Source: JAUWVG01 sp964633715
GTDB lineage: Bacteria > Acidobacteriota > Aminicenantia > Aminicenantales > Aminicenantaceae
DNA: 64,000 nt
Reading direction: 5' to 3'
Assembly (NCBI GenBank): GCA_964633715.1
Contig: CAZWHQ010000005.1
Span: 51,961-115,960 of the forward strand
Shown: positions 1 through 8,679 of the stretch, in pieces
How positions within the stretch are numbered: the first letter of the stretch is position 1
Layout of the letters: each line of letters begins with the position of its first letter
Translations under genes and position numbers: made by a program
Notes under the pieces: model-generated
What the model was told of the DNA's origin: nothing
Database searches by the model: none
The model's input: only the letters and a program-made list of their open reading frames with translations

Positions 1-858
1 ACTGGGAAGAAGTGTCAGGACTTTTGCTCTAGTCATGATATAATCGACAGCACCTAAATTATACAGAGGATGGCCAAAAGCCAGCACTTTGTCCCCTTCA
101 ACATATGTGACCGTACCAATGGCTGTCATTTCCATATCACCAGAGATCAGCTGAGCGCCAACAGGATCGCCTCCGCGAAGTCTTAATTTTTGAAAAGGGA
201 TTTTGTCCATAGCTTGACCGCTGGGACCGGCACTGATTGGCGCAAAACCAATGTGGGTGAAAAATGGGGTGGCCTTCTCGAGCACCCTGGGAGAAAAGCC
301 GCTGAAAACAAGAGGGATGTTTAATGGAGTTAAAGTCTGACCTTGAACCACACTCGCAGAATGGGTATTGAAATAATTCTTTTGAACCTCAAATAGATCG
401 TCTAAAGTCATATGTTTCTTTACTGGAATACTCACTGAAAAGGAAGCTTTAGGAAGCTCTCTCTCTTCTATCTTCAGCATTTCTTCAATAGGCGTGATTC
501 CGGATAAAGCATCTTTGGAGAACGTCGCGATGCTGTAGGAGACCGCTCCTATTAATTTTTCGTCTATGTAAACAGGACTGCCACTCATCCCCTCCATGAC
601 ACCCGTTTGTTCAAGGATTTCCCCTTCAAGTCGGGCAAGAATCAAATCCTTCTTCGGCTGCCAATTATGGAGAACACCTAAGATCTCAACATTAAATTCT
701 TCAATTTTGTTTCCGGAAAAAACAGTCCTGCCTTTGCCTTTCATACCGGCCTTGATTTGGTCGACGGGGAGGACTTGAGCTGTTATTTGGGCTCCTCTCA
801 AAAAAGAAAAACCCACAATAAGAATGAATGTACTTAAAGCTATTTTTTTTTTCATCAT
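1..858 (-). CDS. SpoIVB-like S55 peptidase-domain protein, partial
   Basis: The gene runs off the left edge, so only the first 286 residues are visible. They start at two adjacent ATGs (858 or 855) with an N-terminal hydrophobic signal segment (residues 6-20), so the protein is exported or membrane-anchored. GMSGSPVY at residues 90-97 matches the serine motif of the S55 (SpoIVB) peptidase family, and an FGHP motif near residue 262 matches a conserved His of the family. Long S55-domain proteins are common in Acidobacteria-like genomes, where their substrates are mostly unknown. It lies 33 bp behind the serine palmitoyltransferase gene on the same strand, so the two are probably co-transcribed. 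The C-terminal part cannot be judged. Confidence 0.8.
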   Translation of the reverse strand, partial: MMKKKIALSTFILIVGFSFLRGAQITAQVLPVDQIKAGMKGKGRTVFSGNKIEEFNVEILGVLHNWQPKKDLILARLEGEILEQTGVMEGMSGSPVYIDEKLIGAVSYSIATFSKDALSGITPIEEMLKIEERELPKASFSVSIPVKKHMTLDDLFEVQKNYFNTHSASVVQGQTLTPLNIPLVFSGFSPRVLEKATPFFTHIGFAPISAGPSGQAMDKIPFQKLRLRGGDPVGAQLISGDMEMTAIGTVTYVEGDKVLAFGHPLYNLGAVDYIMTRAKVLTLLPS

Positions 859-891
859 TTATTAAACTCGAAGATTTGAATTTTGTTCCAA

Positions 892-2076
892 TTACTTAAA
901 AAGTCCAAGTTTTTTGCCATTTTTTTCAAAGGAAGAAAGCACTTTATTCAATTCAATTTCAGTATGGGATGCAGAATAACTTGTCCGGATGAGGGTTTGA
1001 TTTTTGGGAACAGCCGGATATATAACTGGATTAGTGAAGATGCCATCGTTTCTGAGCATCTTCCACAGCATGAAGGTCAATTCGTCATTGCCAATGATAA
1101 CGGGGATAATGGGAGTTTCTGTTGACCCTGTATTGTAGCCCATATCTTCAAATCCGGATTTCATTCTCTTTGTTACGTCCCACAACCTTTGCCTGCGATC
1201 TGGTTCAGTTTCGATGATTTCAAGTGTGGCCAGGACGGTTGCCACAGATGATGGAGTCATGCTGGCAGAAAATATCAAAGACCGAGCATGGTGTTTTATA
1301 AAATGAATGACCTTTTTCTCACCTGCAACAAATCCTCCCAGAGAGGCAAAGGACTTGCTGAATGTTCCCATTATGAGATCAATCTCATGTTCAAGATTAA
1401 AATGCTCGGCCGTCCCTCTGCCATTTTTCCCCATGACACCAATGCCGTGTGCATCGTCAACTAAAATCTTGGCGTTATATTTTTTGGCGATTTTTACTAT
1501 TTCGGGCAGATTCGACAAATCCCCCTCCATACTAAAAACTCCATCAACAACAATCAGCTTGCCAACATTTTTGTCTTCTGAAGCAAGCAACCGTTCAAGA
1601 TCATCCATATCATTGTGTTTGAACTTGTGGACGGTCGCAAAGGAAAGCCGGCAGGCGTCTACAATACTCGCATGGTCACCGCGGTCTGCAAAAACAACAT
1701 CATCTTTGCCGGCTATTGTGGAAATTATGCCCAGATTCGTTTGGAATCCTGTACTGAAAACCAGAGCCTCTTCCTTCCCTAGAAATTGTGCAAGCCTTTT
1801 TTCAAGATCAACGTGTATATCAAGAGTTCCGTTTAAAAACCTTGATCCGCATGTGGCCACGCCGTATTTTGTCACAGCTTTTCTGGCAGCCCTCTGTACT
1901 TTTGGATTCTCGAGCAGTCCTAGATAATTATTCGATCCCACCATGATCATCTTTTTGCCGTCAACTCTCACTTTATTTCCTCTCACCTTTTGAATAGGGG
2001 AGAAGTATGGGTACATCCCTATTTTAACGGCCTCTTCCGCACGAGTGAAACTAATGCACTTATCAAAAAGGCCCAC
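892..2076 (-). CDS. spt: Serine palmitoyltransferase (AONS family, PLP)
   Basis: A pyridoxal-phosphate alpha-oxoamine synthase of 394 aa. Visible landmarks are GSNNYLGL, the GSRFLNGT(L)D block, a PLP-stacking His in RGDHAS, the VDDAHGIGVMG block, and the Schiff-base Lys in GTFSKSFASLGGF (about residue 241). The GTFSKSFASLGGF and HARSLIFSASMTP blocks are closer to bacterial serine palmitoyltransferase than to BioF or Kbl, whose equivalents differ. SPT condenses serine with a fatty acyl thioester to give 3-ketosphinganine in the cytoplasm. I chose the GTG at 2076 because GGAGG lies 5 nt upstream and the protein then begins MGLFDKC; a TTG at 2091 and an ATG at 2088 are in frame but have no visible SD. 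It is divergent from an SDR gene and upstream of the S55 peptidase. KBL or BioF activity is the alternative. Confidence 0.82.
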   Translation of the reverse strand: MGLFDKCISFTRAEEAVKIGMYPYFSPIQKVRGNKVRVDGKKMIMVGSNNYLGLLENPKVQRAARKAVTKYGVATCGSRFLNGTLDIHVDLEKRLAQFLGKEEALVFSTGFQTNLGIISTIAGKDDVVFADRGDHASIVDACRLSFATVHKFKHNDMDDLERLLASEDKNVGKLIVVDGVFSMEGDLSNLPEIVKIAKKYNAKILVDDAHGIGVMGKNGRGTAEHFNLEHEIDLIMGTFSKSFASLGGFVAGEKKVIHFIKHHARSLIFSASMTPSSVATVLATLEIIETEPDRRQRLWDVTKRMKSGFEDMGYNTGSTETPIIPVIIGNDELTFMLWKMLRNDGIFTNPVIYPAVPKNQTLIRTSYSASHTEIELNKVLSSFEKNGKKLGLFK

Positions 2077-2157
2077 AATGACCTCCATCAAAAGATTTGG
2101 TTCTTGATTTCATTTTAGCAAAATCGATCATATTTTTCCTTAAAGATCTCTATCTGA

Positions 2158-2186
2158 TTGACCAAATTCGCTGAATTCCATACAAT
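2158..2186 (+). promoter_or_regulatory. Sigma70-like promoter giving a leaderless SDR mRNA
   Basis: TTGACC (2158-2163), a 17-nt spacer and TACAAT (2181-2186). Only seven bases separate the -10 box from the ATG at 2194, so transcription would begin at or next to the start codon. No SD is visible, which agrees with a leaderless transcript. Confidence 0.6.
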
Positions 2187-2193
2187 TTGAACA

Positions 2194-3165
2194 ATGAAAA
2201 TCTTTGTCACCGGGGGAACGGGATTCATTGGAAGCCATTTGATCGATTATTTTCTTGATCAGAAGGCTGATATTTATGCACTGGTCCGGAACAGAAACAA
2301 TTTGAAATGGCTGGAAGGCCTGGATCTGGAAATTCTTGAAGGAGACTTATTTTCTATTCCTCCACTTCCCGGTGATATCGATTATGTTTTCCATATTGCA
2401 GGTATCACAAAAGCCAATCAATCGAATCGCTATTATACAGTAAACCAACAGGGAACAGCAAGTCTTTTACAGGCACTGCTGGCTCAAAAAGTCAAGGTGA
2501 AGAGATTTGTTTTCCTGAGCAGTCAGGCCGTCTGCGGACCCAGTTTCGAAGGTCAACCTGTCAGAGAGAATAGCCCTCCCGCCCCCCTCTCACCCTATGG
2601 AAAAAGCAAACTTAAAGCTGAGGAAGAAGCTCTCAAATTTAAAGGTCGTTTTCCTCTAGTTGTTTTAAGAGCCCCCACACTTTTTGGACCAAGAGATCCT
2701 GTTCTTCTCCCCTATTTTAAGTTCATCAAAAGAGGAATCCTCCCCTCCTTGGGAAGAGTACAGCGACTCGTCAGTTTGTGTTATGTAAAAGATCTGATCA
2801 ATGCTTTCGACCTCTCAAGTCGTCATTCTTTAGAAAGTGGGAGTATATTCCATGTGGCATATCCAGTTCCGCACAGTTGGAACGAAATTGGATTGGCCGC
2901 CGGAAAAGCACTGAATGTGAATCTCTGGACAATAAAACTACCTCTCTGCACACTATACCCAGCCTATCTTTTCGCTGAATTTTTAGGAAAAATCAGAAAC
3001 AATCCCAGTCTCCTCAGCCGAGAGAAATACTTGGAAATGAAACAGAAAGCCTGGATCGTCAATACAGACGCAATCCAGGAAAAACTTGGATTTACTCCAC
3101 TCCTCCCCTTCCATGATGCCATACAAGAAACAATAGATTGGTACGAAAACGCAGGTTGGCTCTAG
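2194..3165 (+). CDS. NAD-dependent epimerase/dehydratase (extended SDR), possible ceramide reductase
   Basis: An extended short-chain dehydrogenase of 323 aa with an N-terminal Rossmann motif (GGTGFIG at residues 7-13) and the catalytic YGKSK motif after a SSQAV strand. It is soluble and NAD(P)-binding. In Caulobacter-type sphingolipid clusters an SDR of this class (CerR) reduces the 3-keto group after SPT and the acyltransferase. Placement 117 bp from spt, transcribed divergently, makes that role plausible here, but the assignment rests on context because such SDRs have many substrates. The C-terminus overlaps the stop of the convergent small lipoprotein by 4 nt. A sugar-nucleotide epimerase or a dihydroflavonol-reductase-like enzyme is the alternative. 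Confidence 0.75.
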   Translation: MKIFVTGGTGFIGSHLIDYFLDQKADIYALVRNRNNLKWLEGLDLEILEGDLFSIPPLPGDIDYVFHIAGITKANQSNRYYTVNQQGTASLLQALLAQKVKVKRFVFLSSQAVCGPSFEGQPVRENSPPAPLSPYGKSKLKAEEEALKFKGRFPLVVLRAPTLFGPRDPVLLPYFKFIKRGILPSLGRVQRLVSLCYVKDLINAFDLSSRHSLESGSIFHVAYPVPHSWNEIGLAAGKALNVNLWTIKLPLCTLYPAYLFAEFLGKIRNNPSLLSREKYLEMKQKAWIVNTDAIQEKLGFTPLLPFHDAIQETIDWYENAGWL

Positions 3166-3617
3166 CGAGTGTAGAATAAGGCCGTAAATAAAGATGTCGT
3201 TTTCAAACACCAGTTTTCTGCTTTAGAATAAGCGAAATATTTGACTTTCCCTTCAAGGGAATGCACTCCTTTTACGGCCTCCTCGCTGACCATAAAAGGG
3301 ATCTCAATCTGTTTAGTTAAAACAAGATATTCCCTTCCTTCCTCTTCCATAATTTCAATTTCAAGGTCGGATGCCGTAAAAAAATCTTTGGAAAAAACAA
3401 GTTCCTCTGACGGGCTCAGCTCTATCGTGAGAGAAGGTTGCGGATTGATAGTGATGCCTTCTTTTACGCGGAATCTAAGAACGACGTTCCCTTCTTTTCC
3501 TTTTGACAGGCGGTTGGGGCTAATCGTTGCATCGATCTTGATAAGATCTTCTTCCTGACTCCCTAAACAAGATAAAACCATAAATATTAAAAGAACGGCC
3601 ACCGCAGACTTCCTCAA
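3162..3617 (-). CDS. Small lipoprotein resembling the DsbD N-terminal (alpha) domain
   Basis: A protein of 151 aa with a lipoprotein-type leader (MVLSC, Cys about residue 17) followed by a beta-rich domain. The pattern with a KEGITINPQPSLTIEL-type strand and a C-terminal VKYFAYSKAENWCLKTT segment resembles the thiol:disulfide interchange protein alpha domain (PF11412-like). It has only one cysteine near the C-terminus (ENWC), whereas DsbD-alpha uses a pair, so redox activity is doubtful. It is probably anchored in a membrane facing the periplasm. It is a single gene convergent with the SDR, and its function is unknown. Confidence 0.55.
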   Translation of the reverse strand: MRKSAVAVLLIFMVLSCLGSQEEDLIKIDATISPNRLSKGKEGNVVLRFRVKEGITINPQPSLTIELSPSEELVFSKDFFTASDLEIEIMEEEGREYLVLTKQIEIPFMVSEEAVKGVHSLEGKVKYFAYSKAENWCLKTTSLFTALFYTR

Positions 3618-3838
3618 ATTATCCTCCCTTCAAAAGAGGGTCGCCGCCCAATTTTTTTCATGAACCTCACAAAAAGATGATAAATCAACCGTAGATAAAG
3701 TTCAACAGAACAAATCTGCAAAGGTAAACAATTAGAGGGGAAGAGACGTAAATGATTAAAGAAAGAGGAGATATATTGAATCCTGAGTATACCAAGGCTA
3801 TGCTTTTTTTCTTGCTTTATATTCGTTATTTCGTTTAT

Positions 3839-3844
3839 TATAAT
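3839..3844 (+). promoter_or_regulatory. Candidate -10 element upstream of fabH
   Basis: A perfect TATAAT lies 15 nt before the fabH ATG and no SD is present in the interval. I could not find a good -35 at normal spacing. If used, the leader would be less than about 10 nt. Confidence 0.35.
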
Positions 3845-3859
3845 CAATCTAATTAAAAA

Positions 3860-4861
3860 ATGAGTAAAAAAGCGATTATATCCGGGATAGGACACTACGT
3901 CCCTCCCAAAGTTGTGACAAATATTGATCTTGAAGAGGTCATGAACACAACCGACGAATGGATACAACAGAGATCAGGGATCAGGGAGAGGCATTACGCA
4001 GAAGAAGGGATCGGTTCTTCGGATCTAGCTACCGAGGCAGCCCTGAGGGCGATAGAAGACGCTCAGATAGACAAATCGGACATCGATCTCATCATTGCCG
4101 CCACACTCTCACCCGATCATTACTTTCCGGGCATAGGTGTTCTTGTCCAGTCAAAACTGGGATTATATGAAATTGGCGCGATGGATATTCGCAATCAGTG
4201 CAGTGGATTTATCTACGCACTTTCAGCCGCATCCGGTTATATTCAGGCAGGCATGTACAAGAAAATTCTCCTCGTTGCTGCGGAAGTCCAATCCTCAAAT
4301 CTCGACTATTCTGACGAGGGGAGAGATTTGGCCGTTCTCTTTGGCGATGGAGGTGCCGCTGTTATTCTTGAGCCCAATGAAAAAGACGATGGCCGTGGAG
4401 TGCTTTCCACACACATCTTTTCTGATGGAAGATTTGCCAAAGAACTCTGGATGAATACGCCGTCTCCAAAAGACCATCCCACATTCTATCCAGAATTTAT
4501 GGAAGATAAAAGACACTTTCCAAAGATGAATGGTAAGTTAGTGTTCAAGAATGCATCGGAAAAAATGCCCAAATCTGTTCATATCGCTCTAAAACATAAC
4601 GGACTCACTATTGAAGACGTCGATTTTTTGATACCTCATCAGGCCAATGACAGAATTAGCCTGATGGTGGCCCGGATTCTACAAATACCTGTCGAAAAAG
4701 TCATAAGAAATATCGATCGATTTGGCAACACGACAGCCGCATCGATCCCTATAGCCCTTGATGAAGCCGTTAAAAGCGGACGAATTCAACAAGGAGACAC
4801 CGTTGTATTAACGGCATTTGGTTCAGGTTTCACCTGGGCATCTGCGGTGATAAAGTGGTAG
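3860..4861 (+). CDS. fabH: 3-oxoacyl-ACP synthase III (KAS III)
   Basis: A protein of 333 aa, the normal FabH length, with the full Cys-His-Asn triad: Cys114 (NQCSGF), His260 (PHQAND) and Asn290 (GNTTAAS). The C-terminal FGSGFTW motif is also present. It condenses an acyl-CoA starter with malonyl-ACP to start fatty-acid synthesis. The start MSKKAIISGIG fits the family N-terminus, and there is no SD upstream. The nearest downstream gene begins 126 bp later. fabF is in the window at 15.6 kb but no other fab genes are, so this is not the usual fab cluster. FabH-like enzymes with other condensing roles, such as in specialised lipids, cannot be excluded. Confidence 0.9.
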   Translation: MSKKAIISGIGHYVPPKVVTNIDLEEVMNTTDEWIQQRSGIRERHYAEEGIGSSDLATEAALRAIEDAQIDKSDIDLIIAATLSPDHYFPGIGVLVQSKLGLYEIGAMDIRNQCSGFIYALSAASGYIQAGMYKKILLVAAEVQSSNLDYSDEGRDLAVLFGDGGAAVILEPNEKDDGRGVLSTHIFSDGRFAKELWMNTPSPKDHPTFYPEFMEDKRHFPKMNGKLVFKNASEKMPKSVHIALKHNGLTIEDVDFLIPHQANDRISLMVARILQIPVEKVIRNIDRFGNTTAASIPIALDEAVKSGRIQQGDTVVLTAFGSGFTWASAVIKW

Positions 4862-4987
4862 TGCAAATCAGAGGAAAAAGAGAAAGTTGCCTTATTTGAT
4901 ATTTTTTGGTAATGTGCAATTTTTGATTTTGGAGAATTATACAAAAAGATCCAGCAAAAGATCTTGAAGATTATCAAGGAGGATTCA

Positions 4988-6754
4988 ATGAAGAAAACAG
5001 CCATTCTGTTATTAGTGTTGATTTTTACAGTGATGAGCACGACTCAACTCTTTTCTCAACAAAATGCTGAAGATGAGAAATTCCAGAAAATCCTAGACGA
5101 ATATCTTGATGCCTACTGGAGTTTTTATCCGACCGCAGCTACACTCGCCGGTTTCAACAAATACAATGACAAGCTAGAGGACTTTAGGGAAAAAACAATC
5201 GAGAAGAGGCGCGAAGAAATGGATGCATTCAACAAGCAAATCGTGGTCGATATCAATAGCCGAACCTTGAGCCCAGATCTCCAGATCGATCATGACCTGA
5301 TCGTCAATGCTCTTGATATTGATGTCATGCAGCACGAAATGCTCGTGCCGTGGGAATACAATCCCCTCTATATCAATACCATTTTAATGAACTGTATTCG
5401 GGCCCTGTTCACGGAAGGAGCTGCTCCTACCGAAGCACAGGCAAAAAATGCGGAAGCACGACTAAAAGAACTGGAGAGATTTATCGCAGAAACCAAAAAG
5501 AGCTTTAAAACTCCGGCCGAGATCTACACCCAGACTGCTATCGATCAATTCCCAGCTATTTTAAATTTTTATAAAAATGAACTTCCCGGGATCATTGATT
5601 TGACTTCCGACAGCGTTAAAGCCAAAATGCAGACCAACCTGGCAAAAATCATCCCAGCGTTGGAGGACTACCAGAATTTCCTGATGAATGAACTTCTGCC
5701 CAGGTCGACAGGAACTTTTAGACTGGTTGAAGCCCATGCCAGACTCGTCCGCACAACTTTCCTGAATAATATCCCTGTTCAGGAACTGCTTGCTCAGGCA
5801 GAAGCCGATGCTAAAAATATTCGCAATGAGATGTTTAAGAATTGTTTTGCAATTTACAAGATCATGGATCCAGAATTCGACATCGAAAATCCTCCCTCCA
5901 ACTTGACAGAAGATCAGTTGTACTACTCTGTTATATCTCATGTATTCGATAGGATAAAGAACAATCATGTGACTCAAGATGAATTTATTGCTAAAGTCAA
6001 TTCTCTCATTCCAGAAGTCAAAAGTTATCTTGAGGAAAAACAATTTGCCGACCTGCCAGCAGATCCTCTTGAAATCACGCCTGCTCCGCCCGAGGCTCTG
6101 CAGACATCCTGGCTGAAAGTTGTTTTCCCGAAACCCTATGATCCAGATGGGACTTTTTCTCTTCAGATAGCCCCTCTTTTGGAAAACATGGAAACGGATG
6201 AACTCGAATCCTTACTTGAGGAATACACGAACATGTTTCTACCGTTTTGGACAGTAGGAGCCGTTTATCCCGGATGTTTTGTGCCGGCTGTCAAAACCTA
6301 CGCCAATGCGTCCCTTATCAGAAAACTTTTTCCTAATAAACCTGTCCTCATGGGATGGCCTTACATATTTGGAGAGCAGATGATGAAATCAGGATACGGC
6401 AACTATGACCTCTGGCTCAGGCTCAACCAGCTTAAATTCGATCTGCGCCCTGTTGTCAGTTTTATCGTCGAATTCCATGTTCACGAAGACACATGGACAA
6501 AAGAGAATGCAATCGATTATATGAAAAGAGTCGGTTTTTATACTCAAAGCGAAGCCGAACGGGTATGGAATGAAATTCTGCTCAATCCTCTGGCAGCCGC
6601 CTACCCTTATGTCGGACTGCAGGAATACAAGGCTATAGAAGAAGAATACAAGAATCTTAAGGGCGATTCATACAATCAAAAAGAATTTTTGTCCGAAGTG
6701 CTCAGTTTTGGAGCTATCCCTTTCAGATATCTGAAACGCCTGGTTCTTCAATAG
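4988..6754 (+). CDS. Secreted DUF885-family protein with an eroded metal site
   Basis: A protein of 588 aa starting at ATG 4988 with AAGGAGG 5 nt upstream, followed by a clear signal peptide (hydrophobic residues 4-20, then LFSQQ). The helical N-terminal half (a Y-x3-YPTxATLAG-like block at residues 26-50) and the C-terminal block fit DUF885, putative zinc peptidases of the periplasm. Family members normally carry an HExxPGHH motif; here the equivalent region reads AVYPGCFVPAVK, lacking the histidines and the glutamate. The downstream GW..Y.E motif is kept (GWPYIFGEQ). The fold is probably retained and the classical metallopeptidase site lost. The tatD reading frame opens in the same frame directly behind this stop. 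Confidence 0.75.
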   Translation: MKKTAILLLVLIFTVMSTTQLFSQQNAEDEKFQKILDEYLDAYWSFYPTAATLAGFNKYNDKLEDFREKTIEKRREEMDAFNKQIVVDINSRTLSPDLQIDHDLIVNALDIDVMQHEMLVPWEYNPLYINTILMNCIRALFTEGAAPTEAQAKNAEARLKELERFIAETKKSFKTPAEIYTQTAIDQFPAILNFYKNELPGIIDLTSDSVKAKMQTNLAKIIPALEDYQNFLMNELLPRSTGTFRLVEAHARLVRTTFLNNIPVQELLAQAEADAKNIRNEMFKNCFAIYKIMDPEFDIENPPSNLTEDQLYYSVISHVFDRIKNNHVTQDEFIAKVNSLIPEVKSYLEEKQFADLPADPLEITPAPPEALQTSWLKVVFPKPYDPDGTFSLQIAPLLENMETDELESLLEEYTNMFLPFWTVGAVYPGCFVPAVKTYANASLIRKLFPNKPVLMGWPYIFGEQMMKSGYGNYDLWLRLNQLKFDLRPVVSFIVEFHVHEDTWTKENAIDYMKRVGFYTQSEAERVWNEILLNPLAAAYPYVGLQEYKAIEEEYKNLKGDSYNQKEFLSEVLSFGAIPFRYLKRLVLQ

Positions 6755-6814
6755 GCTAGAGATTCCATCGAAAACATCAAACACGGCATCATCGATTCCC
6801 ATGCTCATCTGAGC

Positions 6815-7579
6815 ATGTCCGCTTTTGATGAAGACCGCATTGATGTAATCCAATCCGCTTTCAGGGAAGGAGTCGAAGCCATTCTCTGCCCTGGGGAAAT
6901 CACGGAGCCTCAAAGTATCCAAATCACATCAGAACTCACCAGAACGTATGAAAATATTTATGCCTCTGGAGGAGTTCATCCTCACAAAGCAAAAGATTTC
7001 ACAGCAGAATCATTGGCAAAAATTGAAAGCCTGGCAGAAGACAAAATAATTCACGCTGTCGGTGAAATCGGCCTTGATTTTCACTACAATTTTTCTCCAC
7101 CAGATCTTCAAGTTCCTGTTTTTCGGCAGCAGCTCCACCTGGCCCAGAAACTGGACTTGCCCGTCATTATTCACAGCCGTGAGGCCTCTCAAAGCATCAT
7201 CGACTGTATAGAAGAAGAGTCCTTTACCAGAGGTGGAGTTCTTCATTGTTTTACAGGGGATTGGGATTTTGCAAAAACCATGCTGGACAAAGGCTTCTCT
7301 ATCTCTTTTTCAGGAATTGTCACATTTCCAAAAGCTTTTAACCTGCGAGATGTGGCAAAAAAAACGCCTTTAGATCACCTGTTTATTGAAACCGATTCTC
7401 CCTTTCTTGTTCCTGCTCCATTCAGGGGAAAAATTAAAAGGAATGAACCTAAATTCGTCAATGACATCGCTCAGTTAATCGCAGAAATAAAAGACATTTC
7501 TTGGCCCGCTTTTTCGGATCAGACAACCCTGAATTTCACCTCGCTCTTTGGAATTGAAATATCAAATTTGAGATGTTAA
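6815..7579 (+). CDS. tatD: TatD-family metal-dependent deoxyribonuclease; true start upstream
   Basis: TatD nucleases bind two metal ions and remove nucleotides from DNA in the cytoplasm. Ligand motifs downstream of the first ATG are intact: GEIGLD, IIHSRE, HCFTG and ETDSPFL. The essential first motif, IIDSHAHL, lies upstream of that ATG, in frame, at 6788-6811. No ATG, GTG or TTG exists between it and the stop codon of the preceding gene (6752-6754, same frame). Translation must start at a rare codon (ATC at 6767, 6776, 6788 or 6791), or arise by readthrough, or there is a sequence error; a protein starting at 6815 would lack two ligands. The gene is followed 14 bp later by the polyprenyl synthase. 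Confidence 0.85.
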   Translation: MSAFDEDRIDVIQSAFREGVEAILCPGEITEPQSIQITSELTRTYENIYASGGVHPHKAKDFTAESLAKIESLAEDKIIHAVGEIGLDFHYNFSPPDLQVPVFRQQLHLAQKLDLPVIIHSREASQSIIDCIEEESFTRGGVLHCFTGDWDFAKTMLDKGFSISFSGIVTFPKAFNLRDVAKKTPLDHLFIETDSPFLVPAPFRGKIKRNEPKFVNDIAQLIAEIKDISWPAFSDQTTLNFTSLFGIEISNLRC

Positions 7580-7593
7580 GATAAGGCCGCACA

Positions 7594-8649
7594 ATGAAAG
7601 ATTCAGTGGAATTCAGTCCGACGTCAATGAAAGACGAAATCAAAGATTATTTCTCTTCTCATGTGAAGGGAAAACCTTCATTAGCACTGCTCTACAAAAA
7701 TATCAAAGGCGATTTAGATGAGGTAGAAAAAACCCTCCAGCTCTTCTCCAAGTCATCCAACGTGATCATCTCTGAAATCAGTTCTTATCTCTTTCAGAAA
7801 AGCGGGAAAAGAATCCGCCCTGCCCTTCTCATCCTCTGTGCCAAAATCTTGGGGTACAAAGGCAAAGAGCACATCCGCATGTCTGCATTGATTGAGACGA
7901 TTCACACAGCCAGCCTTCTTCATGATGACATCATCGACCATTCGAATACGAGAAGAGGCAAAGAGACCGTTCATGCAAAATGGGGACCGAATATCACGGT
8001 CCTGCTGGGTGATTATTTATACATCAAAACCCTCGGACTATCTCTAGAAAGCAATTTTAAGGACATCACTCAAATCCTGACCGATGTTTCGGCTGAAATG
8101 ATCGATGGAGAATTGTTTGAATACTATATGAGTGGAAACCTCAACATCAAAGAGCAAGAATACTTGGAAATTCTGGACAAAAAAACCGCATCATTATTTG
8201 CCGCATCCTGCCAGATTGCAGGTATATTGGGAGGGGCCTCAAAAGATGAGCTTAACCGGCTCATCTTATGCGGAAGAAACCTTGGAATGAGTTTTCAATT
8301 GATCGATGATCTTCTAGATTTTTCAGGAGAGGCGAACATTCTTGGCAAACCTGTTCTTTCAGATTTGAGTGAAAAACGTATCACACTTCCTCTCATCTAC
8401 ACTTTAAAAGTAGATAAAGCAGAAAACAAAAACCGAATCGCAACAATCTTGAACGAAAAAGATCTATCTGAAAATTCAACACAAAAAATTCTCAAGATGG
8501 TTAAATCTAACGGAGCTCTTGAGTACACCTTTCACAAAGCAGAGGAATTTGCGCTGAAGTCAAAGGATTTGATACAATCATTTCCAAAATCTATTTATAG
8601 AGACACTTTAGCAATGGTCTCAGATTTTGTTTTAAACAGATCTCTATAA
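7594..8649 (+). CDS. Polyprenyl diphosphate synthase (IspB/HepT-like)
   Basis: A trans-isoprenyl diphosphate synthase of 351 aa. The first Asp-rich motif is LLHDDIIDHSNTRRG (DDxxD) and the second is QLIDDLLDF, with GKRIRP and KTASLF also in place. It elongates an allylic diphosphate with isopentenyl diphosphate to make the side chain of a quinone or a carrier lipid. Product length cannot be read by eye. An AAGG lies just upstream of the ATG. The gene lies in a same-strand run with the DUF885, tatD and CYTH genes at gaps of 0-30 bp, suggesting one transcript. Its N-terminal extension of about 30 residues before the conserved core is slightly longer than usual. Confidence 0.9.
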   Translation: MKDSVEFSPTSMKDEIKDYFSSHVKGKPSLALLYKNIKGDLDEVEKTLQLFSKSSNVIISEISSYLFQKSGKRIRPALLILCAKILGYKGKEHIRMSALIETIHTASLLHDDIIDHSNTRRGKETVHAKWGPNITVLLGDYLYIKTLGLSLESNFKDITQILTDVSAEMIDGELFEYYMSGNLNIKEQEYLEILDKKTASLFAASCQIAGILGGASKDELNRLILCGRNLGMSFQLIDDLLDFSGEANILGKPVLSDLSEKRITLPLIYTLKVDKAENKNRIATILNEKDLSENSTQKILKMVKSNGALEYTFHKAEEFALKSKDLIQSFPKSIYRDTLAMVSDFVLNRSL

Positions 8650-8679
8650 AACTTCATACATTCACAAGGGAAATTCTCA

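Noticed and set aside
1307..1927. 206-codon frame on the plus strand
   Set aside because: It is a shadow of the serine palmitoyltransferase gene on the other strand.
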